Positions 1 to 6,759 are shown, numbered from the stretch's first letter. The stretch is 16,658 nt of DNA from an uncultured Christensenellaceae bacterium (GCA_905236495.1 CAJOPV010000128.1:1-16658); one strand, 5' to 3'. Numbers and translations: made by a program. Notes: a model not told the origin generated them from the sequence alone.

Positions 1-1040
1 AAGGCGGGCACCAGATACACCCCGCCCGTATCCCCCACCTGGGCCGCCACCGCTTCGCTTTCCGCCGCGGTGCGAATCATATGCATTTCATCCCTGAGCC
101 ATTGAATGGTGGCCCCGCCCATGAATACGCTGCCCTCGAAGGCGTAGGTGGGCTTGCCGTTCAGCCGCCAGGCCATGGTGGTGAGCAGCCCGCATTGGCT
201 GAGGCGGAAGCTCTCCCCCGCGTTCATCAGCATGAAGCAGCCCGTGCCGTAGGTGTTTTTCACCATACCTTCCTCAAAGCATGCCTGGCCGAACAGCGCC
301 GCGTGCTGATCCCCCACCAGCGCCGCCACGGGGATTTTGGCCCCCAATAAATCTTCCCGCAGATTGCCGATCACCTGGGCGGTATCCACCACCTTAGGCA
401 GCATCTCCCTGGGGATATCCAGCATCCGCAGCAGCTCTTCATCCCATTCCTGGGTGTGGAGATTAAACAGCATCGTCCGCCCGGCGTTGGTGGCGTCCGT
501 CACATGGGGATGGCCCTCTACCAGGTGCCAGGCAAGGAAGCTGTCCACCGTGCCGAAGCACAGCTCTCCCTTTCTGGCCCGATCCCGAAGGTTTAGTTCA
601 TCCAGCATCCATTTGATCTTGCTGCCGGAAAAATAGGCGTCCGGCACCAGCCCGGTCTTTTCCCTGATCCTGTCTCCCCAGCCATCCGCCATCAATTGCT
701 CAATGATGGGGGCCGTGCGGCGGCATTGCCATACGATGGCGTTGTGCAGGCATTTTCCCGTTTCCCTTTCCCAAATGAAGGCCGTCTCCCGCTGATTGGT
801 GATGCCCACAGCGGCGATCTCATCCGGATTGATCTCCGCCTTCCGCACGGCGGAGCGCAGGGCCTCGATCTGGGTGGAAAGGATATCCGCCGGGTCGTGC
901 TCCACCCAGCCGGGGTGGGGATAATGCTGGGGAAATTCCTGGGCCGCCGCGGCGATCATGTGGCCCTCCAATGTAAATACCACCGCCCGGCTGCTGGTAG
1001 TGCCCTGATCCAGGGCCACCAAATAGCGCTTGTTCATCAT
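1..1040 (-). CDS. glpK: Glycerol kinase, N-terminal 346 codons (cut by left window edge)
   Basis: Cytoplasmic enzyme that phosphorylates glycerol to glycerol-3-phosphate with ATP (FGGY carbohydrate kinase family). The reading frame is open from the ATG at 1040 to the window edge and gives about 346 of the roughly 500 residues usual for the family. Visible motifs are the N-terminal phosphate loop DQGTTSSR (residues 11-18), ITNQRET (80-86), NAIVWQCRRT (100-109), the catalytic Asp in GDQHAALFG (Asp244), and NTYGTGCFMLMN (262-273). Similarity to E. coli GlpK is clear along the whole visible length. The start is set by an AAGGAGG at 1049-1055, 8 bases ahead of ATG 1040; a second ATG follows at once. 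It is transcribed away from the T-box operon, and its partners (such as glpF or glpD) would lie outside the window. Confidence 0.97.
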   Translation of the reverse strand, partial: MMNKRYLVALDQGTTSSRAVVFTLEGHMIAAAAQEFPQHYPHPGWVEHDPADILSTQIEALRSAVRKAEINPDEIAAVGITNQRETAFIWERETGKCLHNAIVWQCRRTAPIIEQLMADGWGDRIREKTGLVPDAYFSGSKIKWMLDELNLRDRARKGELCFGTVDSFLAWHLVEGHPHVTDATNAGRTMLFNLHTQEWDEELLRMLDIPREMLPKVVDTAQVIGNLREDLLGAKIPVAALVGDQHAALFGQACFEEGMVKNTYGTGCFMLMNAGESFRLSQCGLLTTMAWRLNGKPTYAFEGSVFMGGATIQWLRDEMHMIRTAAESEAVAAQVGDTGGVYLVPA

Positions 1041-1079
1041 GTATGGGGCCTCCTTGCAAGGTCGTTTTTCCCTGGTTTC

Positions 1080-1108
1080 AGTTTATCATATTTTCTTTTT
1101 GCTTTCAA
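1080..1108 (-). promoter_or_regulatory. Candidate sigma-A promoter of glpK
   Basis: On the minus strand TTGAAA (1103-1108) is separated by 17 bases from TAAACT (1080-1085), about 40 bases upstream of the glpK start. The -35 is good and the -10 is only 4 of 6. An imperfect palindrome (6 of 8 paired positions, around 1103-1118) overlaps the -35 and could be an operator, but it does not fit the cre consensus. This promoter is divergent from the T-box promoter 25 bases away. Confidence 0.45.
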
Positions 1109-1131
1109 GCGCCTCAAAGGGAAAATCAGCC

Positions 1132-1160
1132 TTGACAACGGCGCTTTCTTTGTTTATAAT
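1132..1160 (+). promoter_or_regulatory. Consensus sigma-A promoter of the tyrosine T-box operon
   Basis: TTGACA (1132-1137), a 17-base spacer and TATAAT (1155-1160) match the vegetative consensus exactly in both hexamers. Transcription should begin near 1167-1168, just ahead of the T-box leader. Such a perfect promoter fits a gene whose control is left to premature termination downstream and not to initiation. Confidence 0.93.
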
Positions 1161-1167
1161 GCGCTTA

Positions 1168-1416
1168 TCTGGCAATGATGGGATTTCAGTAGCCCGGGCT
1201 GAGACGGCCTCAAGAGAGCTTCCGGCAGGTGAAAGGAAGCGGCGTCGCCCGGCGGCGAATTACCTCCCGGAGCCCATGGCTGAAAGTTTTTCCGCGTAGG
1301 CCATCGCCGGCGCGCCGGTTACAGCGCAAACGAGGGCAGCGATCCCTGATCGCCGCCGAAACGGAAGTGGTACCGCGTTTTGATCCGCCTTCCCCATTGG
1401 GTGAGGCGGTTTTTTC
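1168..1416 (+). promoter_or_regulatory. T-box riboswitch leader, tyrosine specifier (UAC)
   Basis: This untranslated leader senses uncharged tRNA and decides between termination and readthrough. Seen in order: AGTAG (1188-1192, loop E side), AGAGAG (1213-1218) and GGTG (1228-1231) of the distal Stem I, then GAATTACCTCC with the specifier TAC at 1261-1263 in the usual GAA-N-codon position, and the T-box core AAGTGGTACCGCG (1365-1377). The variable base of the TGGN bulge is T (1371), which pairs with the A73 discriminator usual in bacterial tRNA-Tyr, so codon and discriminator agree. GGAAG (1363-1367) can pair with CTTCC (1389-1393) to form the antiterminator, which breaks into the 5' arm of the terminator. 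The downstream tyrS supports the tyrosine assignment. Confidence 0.95.
1385..1416 (+). terminator. T-box-controlled intrinsic terminator
   Basis: CCGCCT (1385-1390) pairs with AGGCGG (1404-1409), with an inner CCC/GGG extension in the loop, and a T6 run follows at 1410-1415. Its 5' arm is shared with the antiterminator helix. The ribosome binding site of the first gene lies only 13 bases beyond, so readthrough directly exposes the operon. Confidence 0.92.
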
Positions 1417-1441
1417 TATCAATCACACAAGGAGGCTCTTT

Positions 1442-2632
1442 ATGGACATTCAAAGCATATCGTTCGCAAGCCGCTTCAACGGCATTTCCGGCAGCGCCAT
1501 CCGGGAAATCTTTAAGCTTCTGGCTGTGCCGGGGATGATCTCCTTCGCCGGAGGCAACCCCGCCGCCGCCGCCCTGCCGGATCGACAGTGCGCCGAATTG
1601 GCAAAAGAATTGCTCCTGGACAAAGGCAAGAGCCTTCTGCAGTACGGCGCCACGGAGGGCTACGCACCTCTGCGGGAAAGCCTGGTGCCCTATCTCAAGG
1701 ATCGCTTTTCTTTTGACTGCAAGGCGGATGAGATCCTGCCCGTCACCGGCTCCACCCAGGCCATGGATCTGCTCTGCAAGGCCCTCATCGATCCCGGCGA
1801 TAAGATCGCCGTGGAAAGCCCCACGTTCCTGGGCAACATGCAGTGCATGAAGCTGTATCAGGCGCAGCTTTTGCCCGTGGACAGCGACGAGGACGGCATC
1901 CGGGTGGATCAATTGGAGGAGGTATTCAAAAAAGAGCATCCCAAAATGCTCTATGTGATCCCCACCTTCCAGAACCCCACGGGCCGCACCCTGTCCCTGG
2001 AACGCCGGAAAAAGATCGCGGAGCTGGCGGCCCGGTACGGCGTGGTGGTGGCGGAGGACGACCCTTACCGGGACCTGCGCTACGCGGGGCAGGAGCTGCC
2101 CTCCATCAAGTCCTTCGATACGGAGGGCTGGGTGGCCTTCCTGGGCAGCTTCTCCAAGGTCATCTCCCCCGGCTTGCGGGTGGGCTTCCTGTGCGCCAGC
2201 CCCGCCCTGCTTCGCAAGTGCGTCATCGGCAAGCAATCCTCCGACGTGCACACGGCGAACCTCAATCAAGCCATCGTGGATGCCTATTTGCGCCGGGGGC
2301 TGCTGATGCCCCACGTGGAAAGGATCTGCCAAAGCTACGCGGAGCAGATGAACACCATGCTGGGGTTGCTTGCCAAGTGCGGCGGGGTGGCCCGATATAC
2401 CCGGCCCGAGGGCGGCCTGTTCATTTTCGCGGAGCTGAATGAAGGCATGAACGCGGTGGAGCTTCTCAAAACCTGCGTGGATCAGGGCGTGGCCTACGTG
2501 CCCGGCACCTATTTCTACCCCGCCGGAGGCCACGAAAACGCCATCCGCCTGAATTTTTCCATGTGCACGGTGGAACAGATCAAAACCGGCATGGAAAAGC
2601 TGAACACCGTATTCACCGCCAACCTGAAATAA
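1442..2632 (+). CDS. PLP-dependent aminotransferase, class I/II (probable aromatic aminotransferase)
   Basis: A 396-residue fold-type I aminotransferase of the LysN/ARO8/KAT-like group, moving an amino group between an amino acid and a 2-oxo acid in the cytoplasm. Motifs: substrate-side SFAGGNP (34-40), QYGATEGYAPLRE (67-79), QNPTG with Asn178, EDDPYRDLRY (205-214) with the PLP-contacting Asp207 and Tyr209, GSFSKVISPGLRVG with the PLP lysine Lys239, and the carboxylate-binding Arg369 in IRLNFS. There is no N-terminal GntR domain, so it is not a MocR regulator. ATG 1442 follows AAGGAGG (1429-1435) with 6 bases between; the frame is open further upstream, but that stretch is T-box leader. Substrate is not readable from the motifs. 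Control by a tyrosine T-box together with tyrS makes the last step of tyrosine synthesis (4-hydroxyphenylpyruvate to tyrosine) the best inference. Confidence 0.93.
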   Translation: MDIQSISFASRFNGISGSAIREIFKLLAVPGMISFAGGNPAAAALPDRQCAELAKELLLDKGKSLLQYGATEGYAPLRESLVPYLKDRFSFDCKADEILPVTGSTQAMDLLCKALIDPGDKIAVESPTFLGNMQCMKLYQAQLLPVDSDEDGIRVDQLEEVFKKEHPKMLYVIPTFQNPTGRTLSLERRKKIAELAARYGVVVAEDDPYRDLRYAGQELPSIKSFDTEGWVAFLGSFSKVISPGLRVGFLCASPALLRKCVIGKQSSDVHTANLNQAIVDAYLRRGLLMPHVERICQSYAEQMNTMLGLLAKCGGVARYTRPEGGLFIFAELNEGMNAVELLKTCVDQGVAYVPGTYFYPAGGHENAIRLNFSMCTVEQIKTGMEKLNTVFTANLK

Positions 2633-2665
2633 TAAATATCTCACTGAAAACTGGAGGATAAGAAA

Positions 2666-3889
2666 ATGCAAAACGTGCTCAATACCCTGCGGGAGCGTGG
2701 CTTTCTGGCCCAGATCACCTTTGAGGATGAACTGTACAAGCAATTGGAGAAGGAGCCTACCGTTTTCTACGTGGGCTTTGACCCCACCGCTGCTTCCCTG
2801 CACTTCGGTCACTTCATTCCCATCATCGCCATGGCGCATATGCAGCGGGCAGGGCATATCCCCCTCGCTTTGGTGGGCGGCGGCACCGCCATGATCGGCG
2901 ATCCCTCCGGCAAAACGGATATGCGCAAGATGATGACCGTGGAAACCATCGACCACAACGTCAGCTGCATTCAAAAGCAGATGGAGCGCTTCATCGAATT
3001 CGGCGATGGCAAGGCCCGTATCGTCAACAACGCCGATTGGCTGCGGTCCCTCGGCTACATGGATTTCCTGAGGGACGTGGGGGCCATGTTCTCCGTCAAC
3101 CGCATGCTCACCGCCGAATGCTACAAGCAGCGGCTGGAGCGGGGGCTCACCTTCCTGGAATTTAACTACATGCTCATGCAGAGCTACGATTTCCTGCAAT
3201 TGTTCAAAAACTACGGCTGCCGGCTGCAGATGGGCGGCGACGACCAGTGGAGCAACATGCTGGCGGGGGCCGATCTGATCCGCCGGAAGGAGCGTGAGGC
3301 CGCCTTCGCCTGCACGTTCAAGCTGCTTATGAACCACGAAGGCAAGAAGATGGGCAAAACGGAAAAGGGCGCCCTGTGGCTGGACGCCAATCTTTGCAGC
3401 CCCTACGATTTCTACCAGTACTGGCGGAACGTGGACGATTCCGACGTGGAAAAGTGCCTGAGTCTCCTCACCTTCCTGCCCATGGACGAGGTAAAGCGCC
3501 TCTCCGCCCTGGAGGGCAGCGCCATCAACGAGGCCAAGAAGGTGCTGGCCTTTGAGTGCACCAAGTTGGTTCACGGCGAGGAGGAGGCCCAGAAGGCCCA
3601 GCAGGCTGCGGCGGCCCTCTTCTCCGGCGGCGCGGCGGCGGACGTGCCCACCTTTGAGTGGACGAAAGCCCAGATGGAGCAGGATAACCGCCTCACCACC
3701 CTCCTCAATCTCTGCGGTCTGTGCACCTCCAACGGCGACGCCCGCAAGCAGATTCAGCAAAACGCCGTCCTCCTCAACGACAGCAAGGTGACCGATATCA
3801 ACCTGACCCTCTCCCCCGATCAGTTCCCCGCCGAAGGCATCCTGCTCCGCAAGGGCAAGAAGAATTATTGCAGAGTTATTTTGAAGTAA
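2666..3889 (+). CDS. tyrS: Tyrosyl-tRNA synthetase
   Basis: Class I aminoacyl-tRNA synthetase of 407 residues, within the usual bacterial TyrS length. It charges tRNA-Tyr in two steps through tyrosyl-adenylate. Visible: the HIGH signature as HFGH (46-49), the class-specific GDPSGKTDMR (78-87), NYMLMQSYDF (167-176) and GGDDQWSN (190-197) lining the tyrosine pocket, the KMSKS signature as KMGKT (228-232), and a C-terminal S4-type RNA-binding region from about residue 335. GGAGG at 2653-2657 stands 8 bases before the ATG. Only 33 bases and no terminator separate it from the aminotransferase, so both share the T-box transcript. Confidence 0.98.
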   Translation: MQNVLNTLRERGFLAQITFEDELYKQLEKEPTVFYVGFDPTAASLHFGHFIPIIAMAHMQRAGHIPLALVGGGTAMIGDPSGKTDMRKMMTVETIDHNVSCIQKQMERFIEFGDGKARIVNNADWLRSLGYMDFLRDVGAMFSVNRMLTAECYKQRLERGLTFLEFNYMLMQSYDFLQLFKNYGCRLQMGGDDQWSNMLAGADLIRRKEREAAFACTFKLLMNHEGKKMGKTEKGALWLDANLCSPYDFYQYWRNVDDSDVEKCLSLLTFLPMDEVKRLSALEGSAINEAKKVLAFECTKLVHGEEEAQKAQQAAAALFSGGAAADVPTFEWTKAQMEQDNRLTTLLNLCGLCTSNGDARKQIQQNAVLLNDSKVTDINLTLSPDQFPAEGILLRKGKKNYCRVILK

Positions 3890-4052
3890 GCGTCAGCCGG
3901 GGGGAAGCCCGCTTTTGAAGCATTCTCTCCCCGTCAAATATCTCCTATCCGCAGCGGCGGCTGTCAGCCGCCCGCTATCGCCTCCCTGATGATAGAAGCT
4001 TCAACGGCAAAACCAAGGCCAAAGCCCCCATACGGCTTTCTCGGAAGGGGGT
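3890..4052. other. Intergenic gap with small hairpins; no gene seen
   Basis: Just after tyrS, CGGG and CCCG (3898-3911) could form a weak 4-bp terminator followed by CTTTT (3912-3916). A second short palindrome sits at 3956-3972, GGCGGCTG facing CAGCCGCC around one base. A third segment, AAGGCCAAAG (4015-4024), is complementary to the loop of the large hairpin described next. No convincing promoter for the following gene was found, and no open frame here looks coding. Confidence 0.5.
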
Positions 4053-4101
4053 GCGGGGGGAACCGCTCTTTGGCCTTCAAAAAGCGGTTCCCCCCGCTTT
4101 T
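4053..4101 (+). terminator. Strong 15-bp hairpin with T-rich tail, directly before yigZ
   Basis: Bases 4053-4067 pair perfectly with 4083-4097 (15 bp, mostly G-C), and TTTT follows at 4098-4101. It is the most stable structure in the gap and a good intrinsic terminator for the aminotransferase-tyrS transcript. Its end lies only 5 bases before the yigZ ATG. The 15-base loop (4068-4082) contains CTTTGGCCTT, the exact complement of 4015-4024, so an alternative fold is possible. Confidence 0.75.
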
Positions 4102-4106
4102 CTCTT

Positions 4107-4745
4107 ATGCCCGGTGATTACAAAACGCTGAAGCAATCGGCCCAGGACGAATTCATCGTCAATAAAAGCCGCTTCATCGGCTACGCCTGTCCCTGCGAAA
4201 CCGAGGAGGAAGCGCTTTCTTTCCTGCGCCGGATCCGGGAAAAGCACCGGGACGCCACCCACAATTGCTACGCCTACGTCATCGGGGAAAACGCCGGCAT
4301 CATGCGCTATTCCGACGACGGGGAGCCCGGGGGCACGGCGGGGCTGCCCATGATGGAGGTCATCAAAGCGCGGGGCGTCGTCAACTGCTGCGTGGTGGTG
4401 ACGCGGTATTTCGGCGGCGTGCTGCTGGGGGCAGGCGGCCTGGTGCGTGCTTATACGAAGGGCTGCGCCATCGCGCTGAACGCCGCCCAGGTGGTCAGGA
4501 TGAGCGCATCCCGGCGGCTGCTCCTGGATGTGCCCTATCCCCTGTGGGATCGGGTCAGCTATGCCCTCAAATCCCTGCCCGTGCTCCTGGAGGAAACCCG
4601 CTTTGCCGCCTCGGTGGAGGCCGCGCTGCTGATCCGGCAGGAAAACGTAACGGACGTGACAAACAAGCTCACCGCCCTCACCGACGGCAAGGCGGAGTTT
4701 TTGCCCGCTGAGGAGCTTTACTATCCCTGGCCCGAGGAGGAATGA
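4107..4745 (+). CDS. yigZ: YigZ/IMPACT family protein (UPF0029)
   Basis: A 212-residue cytoplasmic protein of the YigZ/IMPACT family. Bacterial members have a two-domain structure; their biochemical role is not settled, and some relatives are annotated as translation-related. Family marks are SRFIGYA (21-27), THNCYAYVIG (51-60), the signature DGEPGGTAGLP (71-81), and VTRYFGGVLLGAGGLVRAY (98-116); the C-terminal third is the weaker UPF0029 C-domain. ATG 4107 gives the expected N-terminus, yet no Shine-Dalgarno precedes it: the upstream bases are the arm and T-tail of a terminator hairpin. The GNAT gene follows after 6 bases with its ribosome site inside the end of this gene, so the two are probably one unit. 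Identification is secure; function is not. Confidence 0.92.
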   Translation: MPGDYKTLKQSAQDEFIVNKSRFIGYACPCETEEEALSFLRRIREKHRDATHNCYAYVIGENAGIMRYSDDGEPGGTAGLPMMEVIKARGVVNCCVVVTRYFGGVLLGAGGLVRAYTKGCAIALNAAQVVRMSASRRLLLDVPYPLWDRVSYALKSLPVLLEETRFAASVEAALLIRQENVTDVTNKLTALTDGKAEFLPAEELYYPWPEEE

Positions 4746-4751
4746 AAAGAA

Positions 4752-5213
4752 ATGGTACGGTTTGCCGATATGCGCGATAAAGCCGCCGTCAACGCGCTGC
4801 GCCGGGAGGTCAACGACCTGCACGTCCAGGGCCGCCCGGACATTTTCAAGCCCGGCTTCGGCCCGGTTATCAGGGATCACGTGGATGTGTACCTGAACAC
4901 GGAAAACGGCTACGCCGCCGTGGAAGAACGGGACGGGCAGATCGCCGGCATGGTGCTGGTGGATTATATCGACCGCCCCGAATCCCCCTATAATCTGGCC
5001 CGCCGGTTCGTCCATATCGCCGAAATCTGCGTGGATCACCGCTTCCGCCGCTGCGGCGTGGGCCGGCGCCTGATGGAATTTGTCAAAGCCGACGCCCGGG
5101 AAAAGGGCTATCCCCGCATCGAGCTGGATGTCTGGGCCTTCAACGACGCCCTTTCCTTCTACGAAGCGGAGGGCTTCACCACTTTCCGCCGTTACCTGGA
5201 ATTCAACGTATAA
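4752..5213 (+). CDS. GNAT family N-acetyltransferase
   Basis: A 153-residue single-domain GCN5-related acetyltransferase, using acetyl-CoA to acetylate an unknown amine. The acetyl-CoA pyrophosphate loop is visible as the strand HIAEICVDHRF (88-98) followed by RRCGVG (99-104), and the second conserved region is DVWAFNDALSFYEAEGF (126-142). GAGGAGG (4734-4740), lying in the last codons of yigZ, serves as ribosome site 11 bases before ATG 4752. Substrate cannot be read: GNAT proteins act on small molecules, antibiotics or protein N-termini. Coupling with yigZ gives no clear hint. Confidence 0.92.
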   Translation: MVRFADMRDKAAVNALRREVNDLHVQGRPDIFKPGFGPVIRDHVDVYLNTENGYAAVEERDGQIAGMVLVDYIDRPESPYNLARRFVHIAEICVDHRFRRCGVGRRLMEFVKADAREKGYPRIELDVWAFNDALSFYEAEGFTTFRRYLEFNV

Positions 5214-5253
5214 ATTTTCTCGCGCCACTCACCGGGGAGGCGTGGGATGCAGT

Positions 5254-5289
5254 CTTTTAGCCATGCGGCTTTAGCCGCATGGCTAAAAG
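5254..5289. repeat. 17-bp perfect inverted repeat in the convergent gap
   Basis: Bases 5254-5270 and 5273-5289 are exact inverted copies with only TT between, beginning CTTTTAGCC and ending GGCTAAAAG. It lies between the ends of two converging units (the GNAT gene on plus, the LysM gene on minus), where a bidirectional terminator is expected. However, T precedes and A follows the stem on both strands, so neither strand has a free T tail. It may work as a roadblock or RNA end-protecting hairpin, or be a dispersed palindromic repeat. Confidence 0.8.
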
Positions 5290-5314
5290 TATGGTATTAT
5301 CTCCCCGCTTTCGT

Positions 5315-5914
5315 TTACTCCGGCAAGTTGATCGCAGCGCCCGGGACGAAGTCCTCCGGGGCCAGGCAGGGGTTAGCCCGCAGCAGGGCCGCTACGGTAA
5401 CGCCGTATGTAAAGGCCGCCGTTTCCAGGGTATCGTTCTCCCCTAAGGTGACGGTGCGGGGCACGCAGCAAGGAATATTCTCCTCGGGCAGGCAAACGAT
5501 ATCGCCCCCGTTCAGGCTCTCCAGGTCGATCCCGGCGTTGGCGGTCTCCAGGGTGTGATAGCTCAGGTTGTAGCGCAATTGCAGATCGCTCACCGTCTGC
5601 CCCTCCTGCACTACCGCCCGGCGGTTGGCAGGGCATACGAAGCCGTTCCCATTGCCCGTGCCGTTGCCCGTTTCGCCGCCCGTTTCGCCGTTCTGGCCGT
5701 TCCCGGGCTGCTCCCCGGCGGGGCGCTCCGCGTCCGGGCAGGAGGGGATCGTCAGCACGTCCCCCACCATCAGCCTGGCGGGAGGAATATCCGGGTTCGC
5801 CTCCAGCAGGTCCCGTAGGGTCACCCCCACCCGCTGTGCGATGAGGTAAAAGCTGTCCCCCCGCCGCACGGTGTATTGATAGCTGCAATTCCCATTGTTA
5901 TTGTTCCGGCCCAT
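5315..5914 (-). CDS. Three-LysM-domain protein, possible spore coat or envelope protein
   Basis: A 199-residue protein made of LysM-type modules: residues about 13-57 (YTVRRGDSFYLIAQRVGVTL...), a Gly/Asn/Glu-rich linker (62-91), a second weaker module (98-143) and a third (154-198). LysM domains bind N-acetylglucosamine in peptidoglycan or chitin-like polymers. No signal peptide or membrane segment is visible, and there are seven cysteines and an Asn-rich N-terminus. That is unusual for an exported wall enzyme but fits mother-cell proteins such as the LysM coat proteins SafA and SpoVID. No catalytic domain is present. GGGAGG (5923-5928) stands 8 bases ahead of ATG 5914. A sigma-K-like promoter lies just upstream. 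Domain call is firm; the coat role is inference. Confidence 0.85.
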   Translation of the reverse strand: MGRNNNNGNCSYQYTVRRGDSFYLIAQRVGVTLRDLLEANPDIPPARLMVGDVLTIPSCPDAERPAGEQPGNGQNGETGGETGNGTGNGNGFVCPANRRAVVQEGQTVSDLQLRYNLSYHTLETANAGIDLESLNGGDIVCLPEENIPCCVPRTVTLGENDTLETAAFTYGVTVAALLRANPCLAPEDFVPGAAINLPE

Positions 5915-5946
5915 ATTCGCATCCTCCCTTTTCCTGGTTTCACGCC

Positions 5947-5975
5947 TATTCTATGCGGCAAAGGGAAAGGAAGTG
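5947..5975 (-). promoter_or_regulatory. Candidate sigma-K (late mother-cell) promoter of the LysM gene
   Basis: On the minus strand CAC (5973-5975) is followed by 17 bases and CATAGAATA (5947-5955). This fits the sigma-K consensus mAC-N16/17-CATAnnnTA at every defined base. Predicted transcription start is near 5940, leaving a leader of about 26 bases that contains the ribosome binding site. No good sigma-A promoter is seen in the same gap. The consensus is short, so a chance match is possible. Confidence 0.5.
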
Positions 5976-5977
5976 AC

Positions 5978-6009
5978 AAAAAAAGGAGGCGCTTTTACTT
6001 TTCGCCTCC
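5978..6009 (-). terminator. Intrinsic terminator of the exporter/Spo0A-like operon
   Basis: On the minus strand GGAGGCG (6003-6009) pairs with CGCCTCC (5985-5991) around an 11-base loop, followed by a T7 run (5978-5984). The 5' arm lies in the last codons of the Spo0A-like gene and the stop codon is in the loop. It separates that operon from the LysM gene. Confidence 0.85.
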
Positions 6010-6759
6010 GTTCAGCAGGTATCGGTTCATTTCCCGCCGGGCGTGCTCCCCCAGCATCAGCAGGCATTCCGCGTTGGTGGGTTTCCCTTTGTCCGCATCC
6101 ACGGAGAAGCCGAACAGCGCCCCGATACCCTCCAGATTTCCCGTAAGCCACGCGCTTTCAATGGCTGTGCGGATGGCCCGTTCCGCCGCCCCGGGAGTGG
6201 TGCCGCATGTCTTTGCCAGATAGGGGTACAGCCTGCCGCCCATGCTGCGGCCCAGCTGCGGCGCGCAGCACAGGGCCGCCGCCGCCTGGATCATATACTC
6301 CCGGCCTTTCATATCGGGCGATACCCCCAGCCGGTCGATCAGCCCCTCCGCGATCCTGCGCCGAATAGGCGCATACGGGGCCGAAAGGGCGGGCAGGGGC
6401 AAGCGGACGGTTTCCCACAAAAGCTCCGGGAACGCCGCGTCCGTCTCCATCCCCGTCACCCGGTCCGCCCCCGCCTGAAAAGCCCTGCGCTCCCAGGCGG
6501 CATCCTGATACGGGCACCTGAGCAGCACCCGGGGCGGCGCCGCCAGCTCCCGCCGCCATGCATCCAGCACCGCAAAGGCGTCCACGCCCGGCGCATGCAT
6601 ATCCAGCACCGCGCAGTCGCATTTCGATGCCTCCCGCAGCGCCCGATCCCCCCGGGCACAGCTACCCACCACGGCAAAGCGATCGTCTGATCCCAGGGTC
6701 TTTTCGATTTTCAGCGGTTCCGTCACCGCCAGAAAGATCAGCGCCGTATCCCTTTTCAT
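5995..6759 (-). CDS. Spo0A-like response regulator with degenerate receiver domain
   Basis: A 254-residue protein with the two-domain plan of Spo0A, the master regulator of sporulation (about 267 residues). The C-terminal half (about 132-243) is a clear Spo0A DNA-binding domain: LYPYLAKTCGTT (177-188), the recognition helix region AAERAIRTAIESAW (191-204), and LFGF...KGKPTNAECL (215-233). The N-terminal half is receiver-like and keeps an aspartate at the phosphorylation position (Asp53 in VLDMHAPGVD). It lacks the acidic pair that binds magnesium (Val12-Thr13 where Spo0A has Asp-Asp), the switch threonine (Arg81) and the conserved lysine (Met104). Ordinary phosphorelay control is therefore unlikely. 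The start ATG 6759 overlaps the stop of the upstream exporter gene (ATGA), so translation is coupled. Probably a paralogue beside a normal spo0A elsewhere. Confidence 0.88.
   Translation of the reverse strand: MKRDTALIFLAVTEPLKIEKTLGSDDRFAVVGSCARGDRALREASKCDCAVLDMHAPGVDAFAVLDAWRRELAAPPRVLLRCPYQDAAWERRAFQAGADRVTGMETDAAFPELLWETVRLPLPALSAPYAPIRRRIAEGLIDRLGVSPDMKGREYMIQAAAALCCAPQLGRSMGGRLYPYLAKTCGTTPGAAERAIRTAIESAWLTGNLEGIGALFGFSVDADKGKPTNAECLLMLGEHARREMNRYLLNGGEK

Noticed and set aside
1099..1120. Possible catabolite repression (cre) site before glpK
   Set aside because: The palindrome around TTTCAAGCGCCTCAAA has several mismatches to the cre consensus, including key positions, so only a generic operator can be suggested.
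1229..1441. Upstream extension of the aminotransferase frame (71 more codons)
   Set aside because: The extension lies wholly in the T-box leader and terminator; the ribosome site fits ATG 1442.
1319..3760. An 813-codon open frame on the minus strand opposite the aminotransferase and tyrS
   Set aside because: It is an antisense shadow of two well-identified genes in GC-rich DNA, has low-complexity His/Gly/Gln-rich sequence, no ribosome site, and would run through the T-box leader.
4077..5228. A 383-codon minus-strand open frame opposite yigZ and the GNAT gene
   Set aside because: Same shadow pattern; the plus-strand frames carry clear family motifs.
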